From Magnolia sinica (taxonomy: Eukaryota; Streptophyta; Magnoliopsida; Magnoliales; Magnoliaceae): a stretch of 64,000 nucleotides of DNA. The first letter of the stretch is position 1. Each line of letters starts with the position of its first letter. The position numbers and the translations under genes are program-made. Location of the stretch: NCBI RefSeq assembly GCF_029962835.1, contig NC_080582.1, positions 22,452,032 to 22,516,031 of the forward strand. The letters are read 5' to 3'. Under the pieces are notes generated by a model. It was not told the origin of the DNA. It searched no databases and saw only the letters and a list, made by a program, of their open reading frames with translations. Shown here piece after piece: positions 47,046-58,464 of this stretch.

Positions 47046-49544
47046 GGACTAGTCGAAGAATAAACTTTTCACTTATAAAAAGAGTAATTGAATTATGTAT
47101 TCAAAAATGACCTAGCCTAAGGTCAATCTAAGGTCTTTCATACCTTAACCATAACATATGAACATTGAATATTCTTTTCTTCAGATAATAGATGATCTTT
47201 AAAGTTCATGAAGCTTGAGATCTCAACACATGATGAAGCTTGTACTTGAGATCTTTTGAAGCTTGAATTTGTAGTACATGAGTTATACTTCACCTTGAGT
47301 CTTGATTATGAGCAGTTCACTTGTCTTTCAATGTCGCTTTAAAACATTGAACTTTGAAGCTTAAAGGAGTGAACAATGTACTTGATCTTGCATTTCTTGA
47401 AGTAGATATTGATTCTTGATTTGGAGCATTGTCCTTGTACATGTGATACATTGCCTTGAACAGATATATCAATGTGCTACACAAGACACGGATTGTGGTT
47501 TTAGCACTACAAAATTTGACAATCAAAGATCAAGAAACCATAGCACTTACAAAACGTTGAAAGAGTATGTATGTTACAAGTGGGTAGAAGTCTCACCTCT
47601 GTATATAAAAATGATTTGGAACATAAAAAGTGACATAATGCATTGTATCTTTATTTTATTGTTATCAATCTAAAAAGCATGTGCATTATATAAGTATGAC
47701 ATGAAACATGCATTTTCACTACACACACGCACTCACTGGGCTTAGTAGCTCAAGCATTCCTTTATATATTTTTTTACAGGTGAGAGTAGGGAACTAAAGG
47801 AGTAGAGGGTTCAGACTCCAGTTGTCCTTTTTGTTTTGTACATATCAATATATATATTTTTTATAATACCCTAAATATGTACATCAGGTATAGTAAATAT
47901 GATATGGTTTATGTTTTGACTTTGCCTTGATATGCTCAGTTGTACATAGTAACATATGTTGAATATGATGAAATTTTGAGAAATGATACGTGTTTGTCGT
48001 CTTTATTTTCAGAAATCCTCCTTGTGTAGCCCCAGTTATGGGACTTAGTATGTGATAGTTGGAAGTTCCAAAATCGGAGTTCTATGGAGGTTGTTAACCA
48101 AAATTTGGTGTATAGTAATCATGAATTACCAATACTAGATTTAGGGTCGTGACACTAGTTATGTATAGAAAGGTGGTCAAGACCATTAATGAGGTCTATC
48201 AAGAGGTATATGCGTGCAACAATGATCTTATCTTTCCTGCTTCATGTTTTTTTAGTCATGGGCTTTGCATGCAGAGTCGGGATCCTTTGGTCAACGGGGA
48301 TTTCCTGTTGCCCTAATCCTCATTGGTCCACGTCATCACTCACTTTAAAAAAAATAATAATAAATAAACAAAATAAAGCTTCGGACGCCAAACCATTAGG
48401 GTAACAGGAAATCCCTGTTGGCCAGACAACAGAGGATCCGGACTCGTTCATGTTTTATTTTCTTGTTATCCAAGATTGAGTTTTGTATGCTTCAACTTTA
48501 CTTTGTAGGTAGCCTTGCTTTTTCGGGAACACCATGATTTGCTCGAGGAATTCACACATTTCCTACCTGATGCCACTGGAATGGCTCATTTGCCACATGC
48601 TCTGCCCACAAGAAACTCATCTGGAAATTTCTTGCGATCTGCAGATGAGAGGAGCTTGGTAATGCCCATGGTGCCGCAAGTGCATGGAGAGAAGGTATTT
48701 GCTTGCTTCTTTTTTCTTTTTTTTTTTGCGTGAATTTCTTTGGAAATATTATTGAATCCAGTTGCTGATCGTCTGTTATGTGCCACTGTTAGAATGAGAG
48801 ATCTGTGATTCGCCATACCGGTTGCTCTCAGCATTGCCCGTCCTGAATCAGATGATAAAGGAACGACGAAAGTTGATAAGAAGCAGAGAAAACGCAAGCG
48901 GGATGATAAAGATTTGGAGCATGACAGCAACAGGGAGTCAAATAATGGGCATTGCTTCTCTCACAAACAAAAATATGCTCAGACTCAGAGGGGTCATGCC
49001 TTTGACCACGATGCTGAGCAGTTGCACCAAGTTGGGGAAGGAGCTAAATACTTTGGACTGCATCCTATTTTAGGTAATTCCTACGATGATAAAATGTCTT
49101 GAGAAGTAGATCATCCATGAAAAAAATAAAAATAAAAAATTAATAAAAAAAATGTTTTGAATAGTGAATTCTTAGTTATGTGACATGATGCTATACATGT
49201 GTGTGTGTTGGTAGTTTGGATCTTATGTTTGTGGGTTACATGTTGTGGTTACATGATACTATACATATTTTCATGTTGTTGAAAATCTCACTCTAACCAC
49301 TAGTCGAACTGCAGACTAATTGTTAGTTTCTGTCTTTTATCATTTTCAATGAAGCACATTTCTTGGCAAAAAGAAGGCCATAGCAAGTCTTGACTGTTTC
49401 GACTGAACTGCAAGATAAATGGGTCATCGTCCAGTCCAAGTTTTAAAACAGTACATAATATTATATCATTTGGTTGATTCTTATTTTTGTATTTAAAATT
49501 TATTTCATTTGTATAAAATTATCTGAGCCTTTTGGCATGTGCAG

Positions 49545-50131
49545 AATTACGTTCGAAGGAAGGACATCTGGCTAGACAAATGAAGGTTGACAAAAGGGAT
49601 AAAGAAAAGGAACATGAAAGAGATAATAGGGAGAAGGATAGAGGCCATGAAAGGGAGAGAAAAACCAAGAGTGGTTTGATAAAAATGGTCCTAAAGATGT
49701 TGCACCTCCCAAGGTTCCTGTGCTCCCAAATAGAGAAAAAGATGTGACCGCACCTATCTTGGGGCTCGACCTTTTGAAGAATGTAAATCCAATACTTGAG
49801 CTTCTTTTTTTCTGTTTATCTAGAAATTTTTTTCTTATTTTTTATTTTTATACTTTTGAATGAATTTTGCTGTTTCCTAACCAGTCTCTCACGTTTTGTC
49901 TTTTGCTTGATAGTGTCGAATACCCCCTGCAAGCCAATGGACAGAACTCGAGGCATCTGTACTGAAGAGAGAGAAAGAGGGGAAGCAGTTTGACAAAAAT
50001 GGTGCTAATGATGTTGCACTTCCCAATGTTCCCGTGCTCCTTAATGAAGACGTATGGCCAAACCAATCTTGGAGCCTAACCTCTCGAACTGTCAAAGCCG
50101 TAACCCTAGTTATTGTTATCATCCAGAGAAA
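49545..50131 (+). repeat. ~300-bp tandem duplication inside the SIN3-like pseudogene
   Basis: The stretch from 'TTTGATAAAAATGGTCCTAA' (about 49674) to 'GAGGCATCTGTACTGAA' (about 49967) is repeated from 'TTTGACAAAAATGGTGCTAA' (about 49989), across the later insertion of TIR element III, to 'GACGCATCTGTACTGAA' (about 51903). One copy has exon, intron and the next exon's start ('FDKNGPKDVAPPK' ... 'TELEASVL'). The second has 'FDKNGANDVALPN' ... 'TELDASVL'. At 49918-49980 the duplicate junction makes a chimeric exon. Confidence 0.75.
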
Positions 50132-50191
50132 GTAATTCAGATTCTGAACTATAGCCTCTTCTGTTTGTCTAGTAAGTTCTTACTTTTGAAT

Positions 50192-51787
50192 AGAGTTGTA
50201 TACGAGTTAAACCAAGTCGAGCTTGGCCTAGTGATGCAGGACATGAAATTCAAATATGATGTGCAAGATTTTCAGGCTTTAGATCACACTAGTTCAAAGA
50301 CAATCACACAAAATTTCACATCTCACATAACGTCAAGCACTCAACAAGGGGAATCTGTGTGGGTCCAGGCATGGTCTAGGCCTACACATGCTAGGGCTGG
50401 ATCAAATAAAATTATAGACCAAACGATACTTAAAGGAGAGTAAATTCATCTACACATGCACATAAATATTTTTCCAATCTAAGGGATTCACAAGTTCAAT
50501 TCGGGGAACCCTAAGGTTAAAGAAAAGGGATAGAAATTGAGAATTTAGGACAATCTAGGGTTACGGTTAGGGAAATCAAGTGAGAGAGGAGTGAAAGAGA
50601 GGGGAGAGAGAACCTGTAACCAACCCGTGCATGTAAACAGCAGGTTGGGCCTGACGCACGTGTGCTGATGGTTGGCCGCACATGTGTGAGGCCCACGAAC
50701 CCAAAAAACGCCCTCTTGGGTCTGATCAACCAGGGTTGAGCTTCAAAACCTCCAAGTTTCAAGTCGATCCGATGTATGGTCTGGACGTGGTGCTTTGCCA
50801 AAGTTTCAGCCCTCTTGCAGGGCCAGATTCTGGAATTCTGCTAAAGAGAGGAAAGTTGCTGCAATAAAGGACAAATTTGTAGTGCAGATGATTGTAAGAG
50901 ATGAGAAGGGTGGATGGTAGAAGATGGGAGCAAATCGGGATAAATGTGGCTTCGCACCACGAAAAAGCAATAATTTTTATTAATCTTCATTTAGAAAAAA
51001 AAAAGCCTACAAGGGGTGCTTATTTATAAGAAAACCCTATACCCCTAAAACTCGCGCTATGTGCACAATCTATTATTTGGCGATAATGTAAACACAAATA
51101 ATAATTAATCAAAGTAATATAAACCGTCTATGATATTCTAAATAACATTAATAAGCAAAACCTAAAATATGAAACTAATCAGACTAGTGGGCCATGATCA
51201 TGAGATCCCATGATGGGCTTTACTTGACTACCGGGCCCACTCCAACAAACCAAAACTCAATATTCTAACTAGGAGGCCCTTCCTGAATGTCTTCATCGAT
51301 CCAGATCGACGGTGGGGCCCTCCTCCTCCTTGCGTACGGGGGGGGGGGGGGGGGGGCCATCACCCAGCTCGGCTCAGATTGGCTAGCAGGCTGCCCCAGC
51401 TCGAACTCAGCTCAGCTCAGTCCTCAAGCCTGGCTGGGCAGCTTGGCTCGGCTCAGTCAGCAGCTCGAGCTGAGTTCGAGCCTACAAGTTTAGGTTTTAT
51501 AATTTTTCATATAAAAATAATATACAATATAAAATTTATTTAAATATATAAATATATACAAAATATTTATACTAAGTGAACCCGATCCGAGTTGAATCGA
51601 TTCGAACTGAGTCAAGTTTTGAGCCGAGTTGAGTTGAGTTCAGACTAGCTCGGACTTGGTTTGAAATTTTTTTGAGCTAAAAAAATCAGCTCGACTCAGC
51701 TCGTACCCAGTTTCAAGCCGAGTTGAGTAGAGCTTTCGGAGTCGAGTCGACAAGTTAACCGAGCTAACTCAGTTCGTGTACAGCTCT
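50192..51787. mobile_element. TIR element III (AGAGTTGTATACGAG), inserted in a SIN3-like intron
   Basis: The left end is AGAGTTGTATACGAG; the right end as reverse complement is AGAGCTGTACACGAAC. It is flanked by a 10-bp duplication ACTTTTGAAT (50182-50191 and 51788-51797). The uninterrupted target is seen in the duplicated gene segment at about 49850 ('TACTTTTGAATGAA'), which confirms the insertion. The subterminal GAGTCGAGTTGAGC-type sequence is like elements I and II. It encloses LTR copy 2. Confidence 0.75.
50232..51362 (-). mobile_element. 1.2 kb solo LTR, copy 2 (fossil)
   Basis: Plus-strand ends are TGATGCAGGACATG and GGGGCCATCA, flanked by CCTAG (50227-50231) and CCCAG (51363-51367), a 5-bp duplication with one difference. 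It is collinear with copy 1 (19876-21092) read on the other strand, including the TATA region and the 'TGCGGCCA..CACACGTGTG'-like GC-rich block. The insertion order is clear: SIN3-like gene, then TIR element III, then this LTR. Confidence 0.8.
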
Positions 51788-52859
51788 ACTTTTGAATGAA
51801 ATTGGCAGTTTCCTAACCAATCTTTCATGTTCTGTATGTTACTTGACAGTATCAAATGTCTCAAGCAAGCGAGGGAACAGAACTTGACGCATCTGTACTG
51901 AATGATGATTGGGTATCAGTGGGATCCTACCCTTCTGAATCCAACCACAAAAACCAATATGAAGAAAATCGATTTAAATGTGAAGATGTTAGGTGAGAGA
52001 CTTGCTTGTTGAAGTTCTCAGCAATATTAGTTTTCCTTATGGTTAATTTTCAAAATGATACTTGTTCATGTTTGTGTAGCCAGCCCTAATTACTGAATTG
52101 CCAATCAGGTTTCACGTAGAGCCAACCCCAATTAGTTGGGCTAATGCATAGATGATGATTATGATAATAACTCAAATTAACTAGAAAAGACAAAAAATAA
52201 TAATAATAATAATAAAATAAAATTGAAAAGTAATGTCGGCTGTGCTACTTTCTTCTCTGTCAAATGAAAAAGACTTTCTCTTTATCTGATGCCATTCTTT
52301 CACTCGCTTCTTTTGTTAGAAATATTGACTTCCTATATTTCTGTGTATAACATGATGTCAGGTTCAAGCTCGACACGTTGTTAAAGTCGGCTAATGAAGC
52401 TGTCAGGTGCGTTGAACAATTGATAGAAAAGATGAATGATAATACAATCAAGCCAAGCAGCCCAATCCATGTCGAGGACCACTTCACTGGTGTGTAATAT
52501 AAATTGATTTTATTCTTTGACATCAAGACAGTTTTATTGGACTCCTTTTAAAATAATAATAATAATAATAATTTGGAGCTTATGTATCTCTCTAGCTTAT
52601 GACCTCTTTACCCCCTATCTTTTGCTTCTTTCTTGTAGGTCCAAGTCTAAGGTGCATTGAAAAATTATATTATGATTCTGGGCTGGATATGTTGAACTTA
52701 CTACAGAATAATGCAAGTGCTGCATCGCCCGTTATATTAGCTCGCTTGAAGCAGAAACAAGAGGAATTGTTAAAATGTCATTCGGATCTTAATAAGGCTT
52801 GGGCTGAAGTTTATGCTAAGAACCATCCCAATCGCTCAACAGTGTAGCTTCCATGTCAA

Positions 52860-53336
52860 GCAACAGGATATAATGAGCTTGAGCACCAAAGTGCTATTAG
52901 AATGAGGACTCGACTGAGCATCTCTTCATCGATTGTTCATTTGCAAGAAAAGAGGAGGGTTTCCTTATCTTTTTGGTATTGAATGGGTTTTGCCGTGCTC
53001 CATTGAGTCTCTATTCTTGTCTTGACAAGGTGGAGGCAAAGGAAAGATAGGGAAGAAAGCTTGTTGTCTTTGTTTACCAGCCGGAATCTGGTTTCTATGG
53101 TTGGAAAGATAGAATCGCTGCTTCAGGAATCGGAAAGAAGAAACATTGGAGGTTTTCAATTTGGCTTGAAGTGTACCTTTGGGGATGGGCAATTGCATCA
53201 AAAGCTATATGCTTTAGCTCATTTTCCTGATTGTTATATAGATGTGTACATTGTATTTTCCTTTGGTTTTATTCTTTGTAATTCTTTAGGCTTTGGCCTC
53301 CTTTCAATAAAATCATCACGGTTCTAAAAAAAAAAA
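52860..53336 (+). mobile_element. 5'-truncated LINE 3' end
   Basis: Residues 'STEHLFIDCSFARK' (about 52914-52955) match the zf-RVT region at the C terminus of plant L1 ORF2. The 3' UTR contains 'CTTTAGGCTTTGGCCTCC' and 'TTTCAATAAAATC' and ends in about 15 A residues at 53322-53336. It begins only about 13 bases after the stop of the last SIN3-like exon. A clear target-site duplication was not found. Confidence 0.7.
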
Positions 53337-53596
53337 AAAACTATTGTGTTGTATTGTTTCTGAAGATGGTCAAATAGTAGGAAGCTGCATTCCTCAACTT
53401 CCTAAAAGAATAAAAACAGGATATTGTCCTGTTTTAAAATTAAAGAAAAATAGTCTTCTTGCATTGAAGCGTGTGTGGGATTTCTGTTATCATCTGGAAT
53501 TTTGAGCATATTGAATAATCTAACATTGGCTTAGTAGTAAAAGAGACTTGTATTAAATGGTTTAGAGTTGGATATAATGTTTTCTTTAGAGTTAGC

Positions 53597-53640
53597 ACTA
53601 CAAGAAAAGGTGGAATAGCCGACAATAGGTGGATCCTTTC
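53597..53640 (+). mobile_element. CACTA-type terminus (left end)
   Basis: CACTACAAGAAAAGGTGG followed by 'AATAGCCGACAATAGG' has the classic CACTACAAGAAA start. No inverted partner (TTTCTTGTAGTG) was found to the right in this window, so the far end is unknown or lost. Confidence 0.6.
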
Positions 53641-53739
53641 CCAGCACTACGTAAAAAAAGGTGCCAGCAAACGATCCATGTAAATAGAAAAAGACACCCT
53701 CGACCATTCTCTCACCGCCCTAACTCTATCCTTCTATCC

Positions 53740-53904
53740 CCACTCCGACTCTCTCTCTCTCTCTCTCACAAATCTCCCAAAACCCTAGCGACCTCTCGAT
53801 TCTCTAGTTTTAAAAAAATGAGTAGTAGAAAGGAAGAGGAGTGGAACGAGACGATCATTGGAGGTCTGATGAAACTGCCTCGAATTGGAGATGCATCAAC
53901 TTAG
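53740..53904 (+). pseudogene. AGD14-like ARF-GAP gene fragment (5' UTR and start of exon 1)
   Basis: The frame from ATG 53818 reads MSSRKEEEWNETIIGGLMKL then 'PRIGDAST' and stops. ARF GTPase-activating proteins of the plant AGD14 type begin with a very similar stretch ('EERNEKIIRGLMKLPPNRRC') leading into the Cys4 zinc finger. Here the similarity ends at 'KLP' and the zinc finger is absent. Upstream is a CT-rich leader with 'AAAACCCTAGCGACC', as in a real 5' UTR. Its position about 220 bases inside a CACTA terminus points to a captured fragment. Identification rests on memory of the family. Confidence 0.65.
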
Positions 53905-54130
53905 TAGGGGTGTTTTTTCCCTAACCTTGTCTCAAATCTTGGGATGTATATACCTTAATAAGGCCTTTTTTAAGGGTTTTTCTTTTGCTGGGTTTTGTTT
54001 TTCCAGTAAAATGAAGTAGATCTGGTTTAATTCGCGTGTTCTTCTACCGTCATAGCTCTGATCTGGTTGAAATGTTAACGTTTTGATTGTTGATTGTAGA
54101 TGTGGTTTATGTTTTTTTTTTCCTTCCAGC

Positions 54131-54200
54131 CAGAAGATCTGATTGTAAGAACTCCTGGCCAGAAACAGAGAATACCTTCATGGGCAGCGACCTCAGGCAA
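54131..54200 (+). pseudogene. Exon-like piece, unidentified
   Basis: After 'TTTTTCCTTCCAG' (a good acceptor) the frame reads 'PEDLIVRTPGQKQRIPSWAA' then 'TSGK', with a possible donor at 'CAG|GCAAGTATG' or 'AAG|TATG'. The composition is coding-like. I do not recognise the protein. It may be another captured exon or part of the same capture as the AGD14-like piece. Confidence 0.3.
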
Positions 54201-54299
54201 GTATGTTGTACCACGCCTTGTGTTATAATCAAGGTCTTTTGCATGGGAACTTCTTCTCTAGTTTTGTTGTAGGCAAGATCACCTTTCTACTAACCCAGA

Positions 54300-56070
54300 G
54301 GTTTACATCAATTTTATAAAATGGGATTGACTTTTTTTTAGTATATATGCATTGGATTAATTGCAAAATAAGGCCATAAAGGCTTCCAAGTTTAAAATTC
54401 AGATGTTGATCTGTTGGAACAATCAGTGAAACAAAATCATAGGTGATGTATCATCCATTGATTACCAGCATTAGACAATTTTCAGATATATCACAAGCAC
54501 ACGTGATACAATCTGGTGATTCTTAAAGCAGTAACCCATGGCAATTTTCAGATAAGTACGACTCTTAGAGCAGTTACCCGTGACATGTTCGACAAAATGC
54601 CACAACCAAACAAGCTTTTGTTTCTTTCTCCAATATTTATAATTTAATACAAACTCTTTCTTTGGAAAAATATGTTTAGGCAACTAAGGGTTAGGTGGCC
54701 AACCCTTCATCTCATTCCAACACATTTGGCATATATAAACTAATCTAATGCAAGTGGGAATGGGATAGTTCAGGCCCATCATGGCCATTTAAATTGCCAT
54801 TTGGGTTGCGTCTAGGTAGTGCTTAGGAACTTTTTTGGACATGATTGACCTTTGTCTAGCCTAAAAGCTTTTGAGATGGGCTTGGGTAGCATGAAACCCT
54901 GCTTAATCCAGCCCCATTAACAACCCTAGAGGCAACATGGATATGCCATAACTCCATGTTGTATCGACGTCATCAAGCAGTAGTTAGATTGACATGCTTT
55001 CTTTGGTCATTGTCGCAGCAGATTCTGACAAGGTTGAGGCCAACTCATTCCTTGGTAAAATAAAAAATAAAAAAATCAAACCACATTTGGGTACACAACA
55101 ACACTGGTTATTGGTGGAATGTTGGCCTTATCCAAACCATTTCTCTCATTTTTTGTGTAAGAATCTGCTTAAACCTCATGGGAGATGCCCCCTAAAAAAG
55201 TTTTTCCCATCTGATAGGGTAGGTATTAGGAATGAATCTAAATTATATATGCTTCCCCTGGGAGGGAGTAAATCTTTTATCAGTAAAAATTATTATTATT
55301 TCCTAATTGAAGCTGAGTCTTGAATGTGATTTGTTGGAATTGAGCCCTTACCTTTCTTCACTTTCTTGTAGATGAATTAACTGCATGATAAGGTTCATTA
55401 TCTATTTTGCATTTTTTCTAGCAACTCACATGTTCTTGGTTGATGAGACTAGAGAGCAGAAAATTCTAAATAGGAGATTTGCAGGAAAACTTTGAAGTAT
55501 GAAGATTAAAAACTGACAGAATCAACGCAGAGAATGGATTCTGAAAGAATACTAGAAGGTGAGCAATTCAATCCATGAAATTTAAAGCATTGACATGACT
55601 CACATCTGATAAATCCATGGCTGCCATGAGTGAAAATGTGTTTTGGAATCATTTTTTTAAATGTTTTACTGCATTCATTTTTTCTGTTTTGGGATTTTGG
55701 AATGCAATGGTTATTCTATCTTATTTATACAAAGATATATAATGTGTGTATCACTGATTCTTCCATTTTGGCCTTTGTTTCCATCTAGACATACATGAAG
55801 GCATGAGCTGACATTTAAGGGGTTCATTTCCTTCCATTTAATCCAATTGATAAGCGAATGACTCTTACTTATTTTGATAGTCAAGGGAAAATGCATCCTT
55901 AACAAAGGTGCGCCATAGCGGGTAATGTTGCAATTGCCTTTGTGGTTTTCTTGTTATGAACAACTCTAATTGTCAGTGGCTAGTCGGTTGCCTATCCTCC
56001 TTGGCCAATGGTTTTACAAATTCTAAATCTTACGCACATTCAGCCACAGAGCAGAGAGTTAACACTGATT
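54300..56070. other. No gene recognised
   Basis: AT-rich. The frame at 54994-55323 gives 'ADSDKVEANSFLGKIK...' with no family resemblance and no splice context. Confidence 0.35.
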
Positions 56071-56090
56071 AACAAAGGACTACCATCACT

Positions 56091-56999
56091 TTATTATTAT
56101 TATTATTATTTTCAAAAGGAGGATCACACCCCTATATCTTTGTTGATATGAACAGAGGATGTACAAAACAGACTTTCAGGTGGGCTCCACAAAAAACACC
56201 GGGCCTCACCTATCATATCACCTAAACAGCAAACAAACAATGGAAATAAAAGGCTATAGCCACCCTGAAGAAACAATGTTTCAGACTTAACTCTCCTACC
56301 AGCAAAGAGATAAATACCTGCTCCACCGCTAATCTGCATACATTCATACCCACAACTAGACACTGCCACCATGATTGGAAATTACTCCACCATAGATTTT
56401 TGGGTACCCCAGCAGGCTATAATGATATAACTCTGAAGCAACCTGACCTTCTTTTTCCTGAAAGATATCCGTACAGTTTTTTTTTTTTTTTGGTTCAGCA
56501 AATAACTAGCCCCCATTCAATCAGATCCAGCAGAAGCCTGAAGGAAACAGCTGCAAAGTATGACAGCATAACTGGAGCAGAGGACTTGATCAAAACAGAG
56601 CAATTACAGGATCCGACCCAGCAGCATCCAAAACTGCCTGCAGGTTGGCCGGAACACAGCTTTGAGAATATCCAAAATCAGCCCTACTTCGACCTGGCCA
56701 CTCTGAGCACAGCCTAACTCTAATTCAGCGACTAAAAAACTTCATCATCCAGTCCCTTCGAAACATTGGCTTGCCATCTTCTAACTGAAATCCACCTGGA
56801 ATTGGGGCTGCAGATGTAAAAGACCAAAAACTCTGGCCCACGACCAAGAATCTGAGCATAGGCCTCCAAGAAGATCACTCAAAACCACTTTATCACCTTG
56901 CCCGAGAAGATCCCCAAGCTGCAAACATGCAAACAAACAAAACAAACATAGACCACCCCTCAACCTGAAAAACCAAAAACTATCCCAGGATACCAAACC
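56091..56999 (-). mobile_element. LINE 3' end (minus strand) with target-site duplication
   Basis: On the minus strand the sequence ends '...CTTTTGAAAATAATAATA', a simple tail in place of poly(A). It is flanked by AAGGACTACCATCACT (56075-56090) and AAGGACTTCCATCACT (57000-57015), a 16-bp duplication with one difference. There is no recognisable ORF, so it is probably 3' UTR sequence of a 5'-truncated LINE. An A tract near 56475 on the coding strand suggests a second tail inside. Confidence 0.7.
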
Positions 57000-57015
57000 A
57001 AGGACTTCCATCACT

Positions 57016-58069
57016 TGCTAGATGTAATACTCTCAATAATTTAAATTCTGAAACCATCTACACAAAGAGGAAGAGGACAACTCGTTGTCTTATATGGTCT
57101 TTGGTCAACCTTTTTGCATGGCTGCATTTAAACTCATGCCAACATCATGGTTTTTGGTCATTGGGCTCATTGACTGAATGCAAATTGTTCTCTTGGTTTG
57201 TCACTTTTGTGCTTGTTTTGTGGGTATTCTCAATATCCATGATCTCCCAAGTATAGTTGCTCATTGAGATCATGGATAAGGCTTAGATGATGGCATTGCT
57301 CAGCAATTTGGCTTAGGTACATTTTTGGGTTTCAATTATCGTTCTTTTTTCATTTGATGTATGGTAAATTCTCTTCCTTGTGGTTCTTTCGCTGGATTTA
57401 GACAATATTTATCAATTCTATTTTTTTAATGGGATTCTAATTCAGGGAAGCCTTTGCTCTTTATAATTTTGTTGAATGACAGTTTGTTATCTGTTTTCTC
57501 AGGAAAGCTCTCTTTACAAATATCACGTGGAGAAACTTACTTGTTCAGGCGAGTATCTATTTCCTCTTATACCTTATGAAAACCTCAGAGAATTAAATGA
57601 ATGTAATTATATTAAAATTGGAGATTGATTGAGACTATTTGAGGGATTATAGGCAAGAGCATTTTTCATTTGAAGCACGATAATTGTGACCATACTAACA
57701 AAGTGAAAAATACAATCATATTTGTCCTATGCCAAGTCTTTTTTTCAAACAAATAAGTGGCATGTATTTACAGGGATTCTTTTCCAATTATTATACCATG
57801 CACAAAAGGAAATTTGAAGTTGAAATCATAAAATTGTTGGAATATGTATATCCAGCCAACCAGTTGAGGTTTTTATTTATTTATTTATTTATTTATTATT
57901 ATTGGAGTGAAGAGCAAACCATCTGCCCAAGCAACTAAAAACAAGTCCTGATTGAGATCACATATGCTTTCATGATGTTCTCCACTATAATTTGATTTGA
58001 AGCCTTTTGTTCTTCGAATCAATGAGATGTCATTTCTTGTTGATGTGTTTGTTGCTGACAACGATAGCC
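57016..58069. other. No gene recognised; one exon-like piece at 57502-57549
   Basis: 'TTTTCTCAG|GAAAGCTCTC' begins a short frame (GKLSLQISRGETYLFR) before 'CAG|GCGAGT'. It is too short to identify. A (TTTA)n run lies near 57872-57898. Confidence 0.3.
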
Positions 58070-58120
58070 ACTACAAGAAAGATGAGAATGGCCGACACAT
58101 TTTTACCGGCAGCCAACACA
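58070..58120 (+). mobile_element. CACTA-type terminus (left end), second copy
   Basis: CACTACAAGAAAGATGAG followed by 'AATGGCCGACACATTTTTAC'. It shares the layout CACTACAAGAAA-..-AATxGCCGACA with the terminus at 53597 and has the same orientation. No right end was found. Confidence 0.6.
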
Positions 58121-58464
58121 AACCCAGGATGTGCACATGAATCAACGGCATTTTTGTGTGGCGGCCAGAGATATATACAACATACTGACGGTGAATATAA
58201 CATTGAGAAAATACTTTTTCTCATGATATTCTCCCAAATTGTTCGACGCTACCAATAACCTCCTCTCCCTTCTCCCAAACCCTCCTCTCCAAACTCCTCC
58301 CAAATCCCCCCTTTCCCAAACCCCTTCTACCAAATCCCTACTCTCCCAATGCTCAACGCTCTCAAACCCTCATCTCCCAAAACCCTTCTCTCCTCCCTGC
58401 AAAAACCAACCAACCCTCTTTCTCTCGCTCTTTGTTTATTGAGGTTTGGTGGTGTTTTCGTAGG

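Larger units (their letters stand above)
43745..48154. mobile_element. LTR-like block filling a SIN3-like intron (fossil, edges uncertain)
   Basis: The right edge reads 'TTTAGGGTCGTGACA'; its reverse complement TGTCACGACCCTAAATC is a common plant LTR start. A candidate left edge is TGTTATCGAGCCACAAGCC near 43749, but no matching 5-bp duplication was found. The block contains a telomere-like array (44385-44700), a leader-like stretch (45180-45560), a G tract (45642-45660) and a dyad array (46715-47045). No reverse transcriptase or gag coding is visible. It may be several nested pieces. Confidence 0.4.
42939..52847 (+). pseudogene. SIN3-like paired amphipathic helix protein (SNL), broken and truncated
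   Basis: Plant SIN3-like (SNL) proteins are co-repressor scaffolds that bind transcription factors through PAH domains and recruit histone deacetylase. Exon remnants: about 42939-43080 ('LTIKDSLAYLKTVKQIFQD', PAH1 start); 43221-43375 (PAH, 'MEGHPELFLGF', 'INFVDKIK'); 48509-48694 ('[18 protein letters not shown]', PAH2 end); 48793-49102 ('EQLHQVGEGAKYFGLHPI', stop); 49545-49782 (charged linker, 'FDKNGPKDVAPPK'); 49918-50131 ('MAKPILEPNLSNCQ'); 51850-51992 ('TELDASVLNDDWVSVGS', HDAC-interaction region); 52362-52489 ('HVEDHFT'); 52639-52847 ('[15 protein letters not shown]', ends after '[15 protein letters not shown]'). The exon between the 43 kb and 48 kb pieces and the PAH3 exons are not seen. 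Frameshifts occur near 48815 and 49675. The protein stops far short of the family's usual ~1,300-1,400 residues. Most surviving splice sites are canonical. Confidence 0.88.
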
